A DNA stretch of 64,000 bases from Enterobacter sp. 10-1. Lineage in GTDB: Bacteria > Pseudomonadota > Gammaproteobacteria > Enterobacterales > Enterobacteriaceae. The translations under genes were made by a program, and so were the position numbers. The notes beneath the pieces were generated by a model that worked only from the letters and a program-made list of their open reading frames with translations, made no database searches and was not told where the DNA came from. This document shows, one piece after another, positions 16,875 through 25,959 of the stretch. Each line of letters begins with the position of its first letter. Position 1 is the stretch's first letter. Where the stretch lies: NCBI GenBank assembly GCA_002270295.1, contig NISF01000006.1:1-64000 (forward strand), in the 5' to 3' direction.

Positions 16875-18056
16875 TTATTTGATTCGTTTTTGCGCTTCGA
16901 CGAGCAGTTGTTCCAGCAGCAGGCCGGGTTTGGCATATTTACGGCAGAGGATCATCGAGGCGATGATGTACGGCTTCCAGCTCGCCTCTTTGTAGGTGGC
17001 GATGCGATATTTTTCGAAGACCGCTTCGGTGACTTCGCCTTCAGCGCAGGAGACGCCGGTGATATCGGCCGGCAGGCAGTGCATATACAGAGCGTCGCCG
17101 GTTAGCGCCATCATCTCTTCGGTGCAGTGCCAGTCTTTATGATTAGCGTTCTGTGCCAGACAGGCCGCCTCAAGGGCTTTCAGCCCTTCGCGATCCTCGG
17201 CGCGCAGCAGTTCGGTACGCTTTTCCATCACTTTGTACGGCGCCCAGGATTTCGGGTAGACGATATCCGCATCCTTGAAGGCCTCTGCCATCTCGGTGAC
17301 CTGGCGGAAGCTGCCGCCGGAGGCCTCGGCGTTGTTTTTCGCCACTTCGATAACGTCGGGGATCAGATCGTAGCCTTCCGGGTGGGCGAGGGTGACATCC
17401 ATACCGAAACGGGTCATCAGGCCGATGATGCCCTGCGGAACCGAAAGCGGTTTGCCGTAGCTGGGTGAGTAGGCCCAGGTCATGGCGATTTTTTTGCCCT
17501 TGAGATTCTCTAACGATCCGAAATGCTCCCGCAGCCAGGCGAGGTCGGCCATTGCCTGCGTTGGGTGATCGATGTCGCACTGCAGATTGATAAGCGCCGG
17601 GCGCTGCGGCAGCACGCCCTGACGATAGCCGTCGTCGAGCGCTTCGCCCACTTCGCGCATATAGGCGTTGCCGGCGCCAAGGTACATATCGTCGCGGATG
17701 CCAATAGCGTCAGCGCAGAAGGCGATCATATTGGCCGTTTCACGCACGGTTTCGCCGTGGGCGATTTGCGATTTCCCCTCGTCCAGGTCCTGCTGCGCAA
17801 GTCCGAGCAGGTTCAGCGCCGAGGCGTAGGAAAAGCGCGTACGGGTTGAATTATCGCGAAAAACCGAAATTCCCAGACCGCTATTGAAGACTTTGGTGGC
17901 GATATTTTCCGCGCGCAGAGTTTTCAATGCCGCCGCAACGTCCAGTACCTGTTTTAGCTCATCCGGGGACTGCTCCCACGTCAGCAGGAAGTCCTTCTGA
18001 TGAAGATGCGAGTTCAGCTTGTTGATATCCTTAATCAGGTCGTTAACAGTTTTCAT
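16875..18056 (-). CDS. ygeW: Carbamoyltransferase YgeW (knotted aspartate/ornithine transcarbamylase family)
   Basis: 393-residue transcarbamylase (E. coli YgeW 396 aa). The carbamoyl-phosphate site STRTR lies in FRDNSTRTRFS near 69-79; the ligand segment DHPTQAMADL near 164-173 and HCLPADITG near 327-335 are present. The family includes enzymes running in the catabolic direction to yield carbamoyl phosphate, which fits the carbamate kinase at the operon end. First gene of ygeW-ygeX-ygeY-hyuA-yqeA; divergent from the activator gene ygeV. Confidence 0.93.
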   Translation of the reverse strand: MKTVNDLIKDINKLNSHLHQKDFLLTWEQSPDELKQVLDVAAALKTLRAENIATKVFNSGLGISVFRDNSTRTRFSYASALNLLGLAQQDLDEGKSQIAHGETVRETANMIAFCADAIGIRDDMYLGAGNAYMREVGEALDDGYRQGVLPQRPALINLQCDIDHPTQAMADLAWLREHFGSLENLKGKKIAMTWAYSPSYGKPLSVPQGIIGLMTRFGMDVTLAHPEGYDLIPDVIEVAKNNAEASGGSFRQVTEMAEAFKDADIVYPKSWAPYKVMEKRTELLRAEDREGLKALEAACLAQNANHKDWHCTEEMMALTGDALYMHCLPADITGVSCAEGEVTEAVFEKYRIATYKEASWKPYIIASMILCRKYAKPGLLLEQLLVEAQKRIK

Positions 18057-18151
18057 TTTTTAAATCCTGGAGTGAGTGACGGCTTAATGATTGCTGTGCG
18101 GTCGGAAAAGGGTGGTGACTGAATAGCGACTGCCAGCGCTATATTTCTACT

Positions 18152-18167
18152 AACAATAAGCATGCCA
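18152..18167 (-). promoter_or_regulatory. Candidate sigma54 promoter of the ygeW operon
   Basis: On the minus strand TGGCAT-GCTTA-TTGTT: good -24 box, correct spacing, -12 box TTGTT in place of TTGCA. It would start transcription about 85 nt before ygeW. Confidence 0.4.
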
Positions 18168-18226
18168 GTTCATACAGCCCCAGGCGTAATATGGCTGAGG
18201 TGGCGAAAATTATGCGAGGGATGTCA

Positions 18227-18241
18227 CGAAATATAGTTTCG
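18227..18241. promoter_or_regulatory. Inverted repeat, candidate YgeV enhancer site
   Basis: CGAAATATAGTTTCG has perfect 5-bp arms around a 5-bp centre and lies about 60 nt upstream of the ygeW -24 box, a normal place for a sigma54 activator site. Assignment to YgeV is inference. Confidence 0.35.
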
Positions 18242-18541
18242 AATGGGGGCGGGAAATAATAACCGGGCGATCCTGTCAGGAGGGGAGTGAAAGCACTTCC
18301 CGCATCCGGCGAGATATACCAGCGGCAGCGACGTTAAAACCCACCAAAGTGATAAAGGCGGCGCGTCTATTCTCATATTGATATGAAAATGTGATACTTC
18401 TTACATATTTTCGTCAAGGAATGAAAAAGAAACCTGCCTCAGTCAAATATTGTTGGCGGCTGGGTTAGTATCATGACCGAAGAATAAGAGCAGTCACATT
18501 GCCAGATATCTCAGCTGGTTAGTGATATTAAAAGGTTTATT

Positions 18542-20320
18542 ATGATGACCTCGAACACATTTTCCGTTTTGATGCAGATTCAGCCGACCATTCAGCGTTT
18601 TGCCAGGATGCTATCCAGCGTGCTTCAGCTCGAAGTTGAAATTGTCGATAACACGCTATGCCGGGTTGCCGGGACCGGCGTGTATGCCAAATCGCTGGGG
18701 CGCAAATTAAATACAGATTCGCGACTTTTGCGCTACATTATTGAAACAAAAAAAGAGAAGGTGGTGACCCATTCCCGCTTTGACCCTTTATGTAAAGAGT
18801 GCACCAGTAAAGATAGCTGTAAAGAGAAAGCCTTTCTTGGTACGCCGGTTATTTATCAGGATCGGTGCGTCGGAGTCATTAGCCTGGTGGCATTAACCTG
18901 CGAGCAGCAGGAGCGTATTAATGACAACCTGCGCGAGTTTTCCGATTATGTCCGCCACGTCTCCTCGATATTTGTTTCCCGGCTGCTGGAGGACCAGGGC
19001 GGCAGCGATAATATCCAGAAAATGTTTTTAACGATGATCGAAAATATGGATCAGGGGGTCCTGGTTATTGGTCACGATCAGAAGGTCAAGTTTGCTAATC
19101 ACACGGCGTTAAAAACTCTCGGGGTGAACCAGGGAAATATGATCGGTAAACCCATCAATTTTAGGCCGCTGACTTTTGAGCATAATTTTACTCGCGGCCA
19201 TATGCAGCACGTGATCTCATTCGATAACAAGACCGAAATGATTATTGGCCAGCTGCACGCGGTTCAGGATCAGTGGCTGTTTTTAATGGCCTTCCATCAA
19301 TCGCACTCATCTTCAAGTTTAAGCGCCTCTGTGGAAGAGCCGCAGATTGAGCAGATGGTGGGAGAGTGCCGGTCGATGCGCCAACTGAAAAAGCTGATCA
19401 GGCGCATTGCGCCCAGCCCCTCAAGCGTCATGATTGCCGGCGAAAGCGGCACCGGGAAGGAGGTGGTCGCCAGAGCGATACATAAGCTCAGCGATCGTCA
19501 GGCCAAACCTTTTATCGCCATCAACTGCGCGGCCATTCCTGACCAACTGCTGGAAAGCGAGCTCTTTGGCTACGTCAAGGGCGCTTTTACCGGCGCCTCG
19601 GCGAACGGCAAAACCGGGCTAATCCAGGCGGCGAACCACGGCACGCTGTTTCTCGACGAGATTGGCGATATGCCGCTGACGCTGCAGGCTAAGCTGCTGC
19701 GGGCCATTGAGTCGCGAGAAATCCAGCCCGTCGGCGCCAGCCATCCGGTGCCCGTCGATATCCGCATTATTTCGGCGACTAACCAGAATCTCGAACAGTT
19801 TATCGTTGCCGGCAAATTCCGCGAAGATCTCTACTACCGGCTCAACGTTATCCCTCTGATGCTGCCGCCGCTGCGGGAACGTCAGGATGATATCGAGTTG
19901 CTGATTCACTACTTTCTGCAGCTGCATACGAGGCGCCTGGAGCTGGTCTACCCCGGCGTGGCTGCGGAGGTCGTCGCCATGCTCAAGGGCTACCGCTGGC
20001 CGGGTAATATTCGCGAGCTGAGCAACCTGATGGAGTATCTGGTCAACGTGGTTCCCTCAGGCGAGGTTATCGACGCCTCACTGCTGCCGCCCAATATCAT
20101 CAGCAGCGCCAGGCTGGCGGAGCGTGAGCCGGCCGCCGTCGGCCCGCTGAGCGTGCCGGGAGAAGAGGAGAGCGTCACGGCGCTGGATGAGATGGAAAGG
20201 CAGATGATCCGCGAAGCGCTAACCCGCCACAGCAATAAGAAGCAGGCGGCAGATGAGCTGGGTATTGGCATTGCCACGCTGTATCGTAAGATTAAAAAGT
20301 ATGAGCTGGTGGGGCTGTAA
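18542..20320 (+). CDS. ygeV: Sigma54-dependent transcriptional activator YgeV
   Basis: 592-residue enhancer-binding protein, same size and place as E. coli YgeV. N-terminal sensor region (1-270) with GAF/PAS character and a cysteine set C84-X2-C87-X5-C93 (CKECTSKDSC). The central AAA+ domain has Walker A GESGTGKE near 300, the sigma54-contacting GAFTGA loop at 347-352, and a Walker B region LFLDEIGDMP. A C-terminal Fis-type HTH follows (KKQAADELGIGIATLYRKIKK). Two adjacent ATG codons at 18542 and 18545 could start it. It is divergent from the ygeW operon and upstream of the OFA transporter gene, which has a near-perfect sigma54 promoter, so YgeV is the obvious local regulator. The inducer is unknown. 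Confidence 0.95.
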   Translation: MMTSNTFSVLMQIQPTIQRFARMLSSVLQLEVEIVDNTLCRVAGTGVYAKSLGRKLNTDSRLLRYIIETKKEKVVTHSRFDPLCKECTSKDSCKEKAFLGTPVIYQDRCVGVISLVALTCEQQERINDNLREFSDYVRHVSSIFVSRLLEDQGGSDNIQKMFLTMIENMDQGVLVIGHDQKVKFANHTALKTLGVNQGNMIGKPINFRPLTFEHNFTRGHMQHVISFDNKTEMIIGQLHAVQDQWLFLMAFHQSHSSSSLSASVEEPQIEQMVGECRSMRQLKKLIRRIAPSPSSVMIAGESGTGKEVVARAIHKLSDRQAKPFIAINCAAIPDQLLESELFGYVKGAFTGASANGKTGLIQAANHGTLFLDEIGDMPLTLQAKLLRAIESREIQPVGASHPVPVDIRIISATNQNLEQFIVAGKFREDLYYRLNVIPLMLPPLRERQDDIELLIHYFLQLHTRRLELVYPGVAAEVVAMLKGYRWPGNIRELSNLMEYLVNVVPSGEVIDASLLPPNIISSARLAEREPAAVGPLSVPGEEESVTALDEMERQMIREALTRHSNKKQAADELGIGIATLYRKIKKYELVGL

Positions 20321-20517
20321 AAGCGCCGGCCGCAGGGGCTGAAAGCGCCCCGCGTATCACTCTGAGAGTCCGGTTATCAAAATCGCTACCGGGCGCCCGC
20401 TGCGTTGCCGCTATTTGATGAATTTGGAGTTGTTCGTTTTTTGAGCGCAATGTTCAAAGCGATCCGCCGTCGTGCTTGCTCGCTTCAGTCGCCATTTCAT
20501 AGTCTTAACGGGATGAA

Positions 20518-20533
20518 TGGCACCGTTCTTGCC
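20518..20533 (+). promoter_or_regulatory. Strong sigma54 promoter before the OFA transporter
   Basis: TGGCAC-CGTTC-TTGCC matches the -24/-12 consensus almost perfectly and ends 60 nt before the transporter start codon. It is the best sigma54 element I found in the window. Confidence 0.75.
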
Positions 20534-20592
20534 TTGTGATGTTCTCTTCGGCCGCCGCGGCGGCCGGTAGCAAACATGATAAGGACAGGAAC

Positions 20593-22242
20593 ATGGCGCA
20601 AACCAATGACAATATCGCTCCCTCATCCGTACCCTCGCGACACGCTTTTTTTTCAAAACCGCGTATTATCGCGCGACCGGGATTTAACCGCTGGCTGGTG
20701 CCGCCGGCCGCGCTGGCGGTGCATCTCTGTATTGGGATGGCCTACGGTTTTTCCGTTTTCTGGCTGCCGATGTCGCAGCTGGTGGGCGGCAGCGGATCGC
20801 TGCCGTGCCGGGTCACGATGTCCTTCTGGCAGCAGCTTTTTACCCGCGAATGCGACTGGAAAATCTCGCTGCTAGGCTGGACCTATACGCTGTTTTTTGT
20901 CTTTCTTGGCTGCTCCGCGGCGCTGTGGGGAAGCTGGTTGGAAAAGGTCGGGCCGCGGCTGGTGAGCTTCATCGCAACGCTATGCTGGTGCGGCGGGCTG
21001 CTGCTCTCAAGCGTCGCCATCTATTTTCATCAGCTCTGGCTATTGTGGCTGGGGGCAGGGGTTATTGGCGGAGTCGGCCTTGGGCTGGGCTATATTTCAC
21101 CGGTCTCGACCCTGCTGCGCTGGTTCCCCGATAAGCGCGGAATGGCCGCCGGCATGGCGATAATGGGCTTTGGCGGCGGCGCGCTGGTGGGGGCACCTCT
21201 GGCAAACGCGTTGATGAATTTTTTCGCCGACGCGACGGGTAACGGCGTCTGGCAGAGCGTTCTGGCGCTGTCAGCCATCTATGCCCTGTTTATGCTCTGC
21301 GGTACCTTCGGCTATCGTCTGCCGCCGATGGGCTGGCATCCTGCCGGGGAGAAGGCGCTAAAAGTGATGAGCGCGCATTCCACCATTCAGGTACACGTCA
21401 GCGTAGCCTGGCGCACGCCGCAGTTTTGGCTGCTGTGGCTGGTGCTGTGGCTGAACGTGACGGCGGGGATCGGTATTTTAGGGATGGCCTCACCCATGCT
21501 GCAGGAGATTTTTGCCGGCAAGCTGCTGGCGACGAGTCTGCAATGGCACGAGCTTAACGCCGACCAGCTGCGGCGCATCGCGACTATGGCGGCAGGCTTT
21601 ACCGGGCTGCTGAGCCTGTTTAATATCATCGGCCGCTTCTTCTGGGCTTCGGTTTCGGATCTTTGCGGCCGGAAAATGACCTTTGCCATGATTTTTCTTC
21701 TCGGCGCCGCGCTGTACGGCTCCCTGCCGCTGATCAACCACGGCGGCTACGTCGCCATTTTCGTCTGCGCCCTGTGCGTTATCATTTCGATGTACGGCGG
21801 CGGCTTTGCCACTATCCCCGCCTATCTGGCCGATATCTTCGGCGCGCAGATGGTGGGGGCGATTCACGGGCGTCTGCTGACGGCATGGTCCGCCGCCGGT
21901 ATTAGCGGCCCGGTTTTAGTGAATTATTTACGCGAATATCAGCTGGCCCAAGGGCTTGCTCCACAGCGGGTGTACGATATTACGCTGATGGTCCTCACCG
22001 GGCTGCTGGTTATCGGCCTGATCTGCAACCAGCTGATCCGCCCGATACCGCAAAAATATGCCATGTCCGCCCAGGAACAGCAGCAGGCGAAGGGGCTGTA
22101 TACGGTGAATGAAAACGCGCAGCTCAGCTGGGAGCCGCGGCCGTCGCGGGCGCTGATGGCCTTGAGCTGGTTTGCGGTAGGAGTGCCTCTGCTGTGGGGA
22201 ATAGGGAGCACCTTCCAACAGGCGGTGAAGTTCTTTATGTAG
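20593..22242 (+). CDS. OFA-family MFS transporter (oxalate/formate antiporter-like)
   Basis: 549-residue, 12-segment inner-membrane transporter related to the OxlT/YhjX group. Start at 20593 (MAQTNDN) has AGGA upstream; the frame from 20536 would begin just 3 nt past the -12 box and so is excluded by the promoter. Visible MFS features are WFPDKRGMAAGMAIMGFGGGA and, in the second half, FWASVSDLCGRKM. A cysteine-containing loop between the first two segments (SLPCRVTMSFWQQL ... RECDW) makes it longer than classical OxlT. The substrate is unknown; a small carboxylate such as formate, oxalate or a pathway product is plausible given its sigma54 promoter and the neighbouring ygeV and fdhF. Confidence 0.8.
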   Translation: MAQTNDNIAPSSVPSRHAFFSKPRIIARPGFNRWLVPPAALAVHLCIGMAYGFSVFWLPMSQLVGGSGSLPCRVTMSFWQQLFTRECDWKISLLGWTYTLFFVFLGCSAALWGSWLEKVGPRLVSFIATLCWCGGLLLSSVAIYFHQLWLLWLGAGVIGGVGLGLGYISPVSTLLRWFPDKRGMAAGMAIMGFGGGALVGAPLANALMNFFADATGNGVWQSVLALSAIYALFMLCGTFGYRLPPMGWHPAGEKALKVMSAHSTIQVHVSVAWRTPQFWLLWLVLWLNVTAGIGILGMASPMLQEIFAGKLLATSLQWHELNADQLRRIATMAAGFTGLLSLFNIIGRFFWASVSDLCGRKMTFAMIFLLGAALYGSLPLINHGGYVAIFVCALCVIISMYGGGFATIPAYLADIFGAQMVGAIHGRLLTAWSAAGISGPVLVNYLREYQLAQGLAPQRVYDITLMVLTGLLVIGLICNQLIRPIPQKYAMSAQEQQQAKGLYTVNENAQLSWEPRPSRALMALSWFAVGVPLLWGIGSTFQQAVKFFM

Positions 22243-22393
22243 CTATCCGTCAGGCAAGCGCCCGCCGGGGCATTGGCCGGGTGCTCGCTAAATCGCCGTT
22301 TATCAAAATAATTCCCATTCGACCCGTCGGTGATACACTACATACTGTGATCTTTGTCATACCGTAATTAAAACAGAGAAAAGAGACACTGCT

Positions 22394-23029
22394 ATGCAAC
22401 ATATCATTGAGGGTTTCCTCAACTTCCAAAAAGAGATCTTTCCCCAGCGTAAAGAGCTTTTCCGCAGCCTGGCTTCCAGCCAGAATCCCAAAGCGCTTTT
22501 CATCTCCTGCTCCGACAGCCGTCTGGTACCAGAACTGGTGACCCAGCAGGAACCTGGACAGCTCTTTGTTATTCGTAATGCGGGTAATATCGTTCCTTCC
22601 TTCGGGCCGGAGCCGGGTGGGGTCTCAGCTACCATTGAGTATGCGGTTGTTGCCCTCGGGGTGACCGATATCGTGATTTGCGGCCATTCGAACTGCGGCG
22701 CGATGACGGCGGTTGCAACCTGTCAGTGTCTGGACTCCATGCCGGCGGTTTCCCACTGGCTGCACTACGCCGATGCGGCCAGAGCGGTGGTTGACAGCAA
22801 AACCTGGAATAGCGAAATCGATAAAGTGAATGCGATGGTGCGCGAGAACGTCATCGCCCAGCTTAACAATATCAAAACGCACCCGTCGGTAGCCGTCGGC
22901 CTGCGCGACGGCGCGCTGCGCCTGCACGGCTGGGTATATGATATCGAAAGCGGCGCGATTGGCGCCCTGGATAAAAACACCAAATCCTTCGTCTCGCTCT
23001 CTGAAAACCCTGAAGTTTTCTTCGAGTAA
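22394..23029 (+). CDS. Beta-class carbonic anhydrase (CynT/Can type)
   Basis: 211-residue zinc enzyme interconverting CO2 and bicarbonate. Zinc ligands Cys39, His98 and Cys101 and the catalytic pair Asp41/Arg43 are visible in SCSDSR and CGHSNCGAM. The length fits the CynT-like group. It is preceded by its own intergenic region (22243-22393), so it may be transcribed separately. Its place next to a carboxylate transporter and a pathway releasing CO2 from formate and carbamoyl phosphate is suggestive, but no cyn genes are present. Confidence 0.9.
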   Translation: MQHIIEGFLNFQKEIFPQRKELFRSLASSQNPKALFISCSDSRLVPELVTQQEPGQLFVIRNAGNIVPSFGPEPGGVSATIEYAVVALGVTDIVICGHSNCGAMTAVATCQCLDSMPAVSHWLHYADAARAVVDSKTWNSEIDKVNAMVRENVIAQLNNIKTHPSVAVGLRDGALRLHGWVYDIESGAIGALDKNTKSFVSLSENPEVFFE

Positions 23030-23082
23030 TTCTTCAACAGGGCATGGAAGCCCTGCATCCCGCACCGCGCCGCCACTCTCCG

Positions 23083-24303
23083 TTACGCCCGCGCTGGCCT
23101 GATACAGGCTTTGCCAATCACCAGCAGCGCGACAATCAAAATGAACCCCGTCCCGCTGAACAGATAGAGCGAGCCGGTGACCCCGATAGCATCAGAACAG
23201 TATCCCGCGCCGATCGACACCAAAGCCGAGATCGCCATCTGCAATCGGTAGCTTCTGGCGATCGCGGTCGGAACCTGCTGTTGATCGAAGCTTCTGAGCA
23301 GCGTATAGACGGCGAGGGAAAACACGACGTTGGAGAAAACGTGCGCCACAAAGACCAGCGCCAGCGCCAGGTAGGGCGACGGTGAGAAGGGGAGCAGCCC
23401 GTAGCACAGCAGAAAAATCGCCAGGCAGCCGATCGACAGCCCGTTGCTGCTGCTGTTTTTTTCAAAACGCGCGGGATTGAGCAGCAGTGGCCCAATCAGC
23501 TGGCCGAGACTGCGGGTAAAAAGCAGCGCCAGGGCGATCGTTTGTTCCGGCGATCCTGAAAGCCCCCCGGGAGCGAGCCCCGGGAGCAGCGCCATTGCCG
23601 GCGCGCCCGCAGCGGCCAGCAGAGGCAGCAGCAGCATCGCGCGGCGCTGGGAATGGTTCAGGGTCTGCCAGCGCAGCGGGGATACGCTGCGGATGTGATT
23701 GACAAAATGCGCGCTGAAGTGCGTTTTCGCCCGTCCGAGTATGAGGACGGCGGCGGCGAAGCTCAGCAGATCGATAACCAGCAGATAAGCCGCGCTCATA
23801 TATCCGATCAGGGCTAACCCCAGGCCAATGCCGCAGAGCACGTTACCGGCAAAAATAATGCTTTCGAGGGTAGTGGCGACCGGGAGTTCATCTTCGACAA
23901 GGCCGGTTTTGAATATTTTACTCAGCGCCGGGAAGGTCATGCCGGTGGTGAACGCCCCGATTGCCTGAGCGATGAGAAGCAGCGGGATGGAATCCATCGC
24001 CACGGCGTAAAACGGTGCCGCCAGGCCGATAAGTCCGAGCCCCTCGCCGAGTATCAGGATCGTAAAGGGGCTCAGGTGCTGGCAAAAGCGTTCCCCCGCG
24101 ATGCTGCCGAGGAGTCCGGGGACGGTGGAAAGAATGTAGGCGAGAGCCAGCGACGCGACGGGGGCCGACAGGCGGATCAGTTCACTAAAAACGACGATCC
24201 AGGTGATGCCGTTGCCTATCGAGGAGATAAGAAACGCGAGAGCGAGCAGACGCAGCCACGGCTTGTCCGCCACGGTCCGGAGAAGGATTCGAATCATTGT
24301 CAT
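23083..24303 (-). CDS. MFS transporter, EntS-like (MFS_3 family)
   Basis: 406-residue inner-membrane protein with about 12 hydrophobic segments. General plan and motifs (GNGITWIVVFSEL, SIAGERFCQHLSPF, ALSKIFKTGLVEDELPVATTL) recall the group containing the enterobactin exporter EntS and many efflux proteins. ATG at 24303 has GGA only 1 nt away, while the second ATG at 24297 has it at 7 nt, so 24297 may be the true start. It faces can convergently. Upstream bases TGACAATCGTATTAA show only a weak resemblance to a Fur box. Substrate unknown. Confidence 0.7.
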   Translation of the reverse strand: MTMIRILLRTVADKPWLRLLALAFLISSIGNGITWIVVFSELIRLSAPVASLALAYILSTVPGLLGSIAGERFCQHLSPFTILILGEGLGLIGLAAPFYAVAMDSIPLLLIAQAIGAFTTGMTFPALSKIFKTGLVEDELPVATTLESIIFAGNVLCGIGLGLALIGYMSAAYLLVIDLLSFAAAVLILGRAKTHFSAHFVNHIRSVSPLRWQTLNHSQRRAMLLLPLLAAAGAPAMALLPGLAPGGLSGSPEQTIALALLFTRSLGQLIGPLLLNPARFEKNSSSNGLSIGCLAIFLLCYGLLPFSPSPYLALALVFVAHVFSNVVFSLAVYTLLRSFDQQQVPTAIARSYRLQMAISALVSIGAGYCSDAIGVTGSLYLFSGTGFILIVALLVIGKACIRPARA

Positions 24304-24457
24304 GTCCGTAATAAGCGAAAAATTACCCTTTCAGCCACGGGCTAGCTGCCGTTAGCTGAAAAATTAATACGATTGTCATCGGGCTTATTTCAGGACATTA
24401 CATAACCAAGGGTCCGGCGGGGATGAGTGAATGTGTTAATTTAATATTGCATATTTG

Positions 24458-24490
24458 TAGCGTTGTCAACGCCGGGCGCTGACAACGCTA
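24458..24490. repeat. Long inverted repeat between the SDR and MFS genes
   Basis: TAGCGTTGTCAACGCC and GGCGCTGACAACGCTA form 16-nt arms with a single mismatch and almost no loop. There is no T-tract on either side, so it is not a classical terminator; it could be a tight hairpin at the 3' end of the SDR message or a protein-binding palindrome. Confidence 0.7.
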
Positions 24491-24518
24491 TCGGAAGCCA
24501 GGCTATGCGCCGGGCGCC

Positions 24519-25403
24519 TTACAGCACGCCGTCGCCGCCGTCCGAGCACCAGACCTGGCCGGAGGTGAACGAGCAGGCGTCAGAGGCCAGCGTCACGTAC
24601 AGCGGGGCAATTTCGACCGGCTGTCCCGGGCGACCGAGCGGAGTATCCGCGCCAAACTGGCGGACCTTCTCCTCAGGCTGGCCGCCGCTGGATTGCAGAA
24701 CCGTCCAGTAAGGACCGGGCGCAACGGCGTTGACGCGGATCCCTTTTGGACCCAGCTGCCTGGCTAATGATTTGGTGAAGGCCACAAGGCTGGCTTTTGT
24801 CTGAGCATAATCAAACAGTATCGGGCTGGGCTTAAAGGCCTGAACCGAGGAGGTGTTGATGATAGCGCTATGCTCTTTGAGATGGCGCAGCGCGGCTTTG
24901 GTTATCCAGAACGGCGCGTAGACGTTGGTTTTGAAGGTGGCGTCAAAATCCGCCGTCGTGAGTTCCGCCAGAGACTCGCAGTACTGCTGACGTCCGGCAT
25001 TATTGACCACAATATCCAGACCGCCCAGCTCTCTGGCGGCCTTTTCAACCAGCGCTTCGCAGAAAGATTCGCTGCGAATATCGCCGGGAATAGCCGCCGC
25101 TTTGCGCCCGGCGGCCTCAATCAGAGCGATGACCTCTTCGGCGTCGGCTTCTTCCTCCGGCAGATAGTTTATCGCCACGTCCGCTCCTTCACGAGCAAAA
25201 GCAATGGCCACCGCGCGGCCGATACCCGAATCGCCGCCGGTAATCAGCGCCCTCTTGCCGGCAAGCCTGGCAGATCCGACGTAGCTTTCCTCGCCATGAT
25301 CCGCAACGGGCAGCATTTCTGATGCCAGGCCGGGGGGCGTTTGCGGCTGGTCAGCAAAGGGGGGACGGGGATAGTTTGCGCTGTGTCTGGCGTTGTCGCT
25401 CAT
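24519..25403 (-). CDS. YghA-like short-chain dehydrogenase/reductase
   Basis: 294-residue NAD(P)-dependent oxidoreductase of the long-N-terminus SDR group typified by E. coli YghA (294 aa). NAD(P) motif TGGDSGIGRA near 56-65, NNAG near 137, active-site Ser/Tyr/Lys in TSSVQAF ... YAQTKAS near 182-203. The N-terminus is proline-rich and hydrophilic, as in general-stress members. It stands alone, with no operon partner. Substrate unknown. Confidence 0.85.
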   Translation of the reverse strand: MSDNARHSANYPRPPFADQPQTPPGLASEMLPVADHGEESYVGSARLAGKRALITGGDSGIGRAVAIAFAREGADVAINYLPEEEADAEEVIALIEAAGRKAAAIPGDIRSESFCEALVEKAARELGGLDIVVNNAGRQQYCESLAELTTADFDATFKTNVYAPFWITKAALRHLKEHSAIINTSSVQAFKPSPILFDYAQTKASLVAFTKSLARQLGPKGIRVNAVAPGPYWTVLQSSGGQPEEKVRQFGADTPLGRPGQPVEIAPLYVTLASDACSFTSGQVWCSDGGDGVL

Positions 25404-25959
25404 ATGAAGTTCCTCCAGCTAAATATTAAGCATAGGCTCTGTGACGGCCAGCTAAAGATATTTAACGAGTCAATTAACCCGTGTTGCAAAAATTATTATG
25501 CTATCCTCTGGAGTATGTTTCCGTAATTATCTGATAATCCATCAAGTTTTATATATGTGGTCGGAGCGGACTGCGGTTATTTTTAGGATTGTTCCGGCGG
25601 CAGGGGCGGAAATTTATTGCTGGCGCGATGGGGGGAATTTCCCTGCGCGCAGCGCGCGCCCGCGAAATTAACCGAAAAACCCGCATGGTATTAATTTTAT
25701 GTTCTTTACAAACTCCCGTATTTTACCGCTGAAAATAGAGTTCAGCCCTGCTCTGTTTGTTATCCAGCAGCGGGTTACGCAGGATGGAGTGAGATGTTTA
25801 AATTTATTTCTCGCGGTATCTTTTCGTCCTGAACCGCCGAGAATACGGCGCGACGGTTTGACACCGGCCTTATATCACTTACTGTTAACGCTCGACGGCG
25901 ATGATTTGCTATTGCGGATCATTTTATATTACCGCCGCCCGCAACGGAGGATAAATAAT
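25404..25959. other. Intergenic region between SDR and small charged protein (556 nt)
   Basis: AT-rich; promoter region of two divergent genes. An ORF running from 25699 into the downstream gene has no ribosome site and an unremarkable sequence, so I do not count it. No other feature recognised. Confidence 0.35.

Larger units (their letters stand above)
18057..18541. other. Divergent control region ygeW / ygeV (485 nt)
   Basis: No gene seen. It contains the sigma54-like element for ygeW (18152-18167), a perfect inverted repeat CGAAA-N5-TTTCG (18227-18241) and a second, TCATAT-TG-ATATGA (18373-18386). These are candidate YgeV enhancer sites placed upstream of the promoter. Confidence 0.45.

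Noticed and set aside
24360..24390. Possible Fur box before the EntS-like MFS gene
   Set aside because: Only the left arm of TGACAATCGTATTAA fits; the right arm matches 3 of 7 positions, too weak to call.
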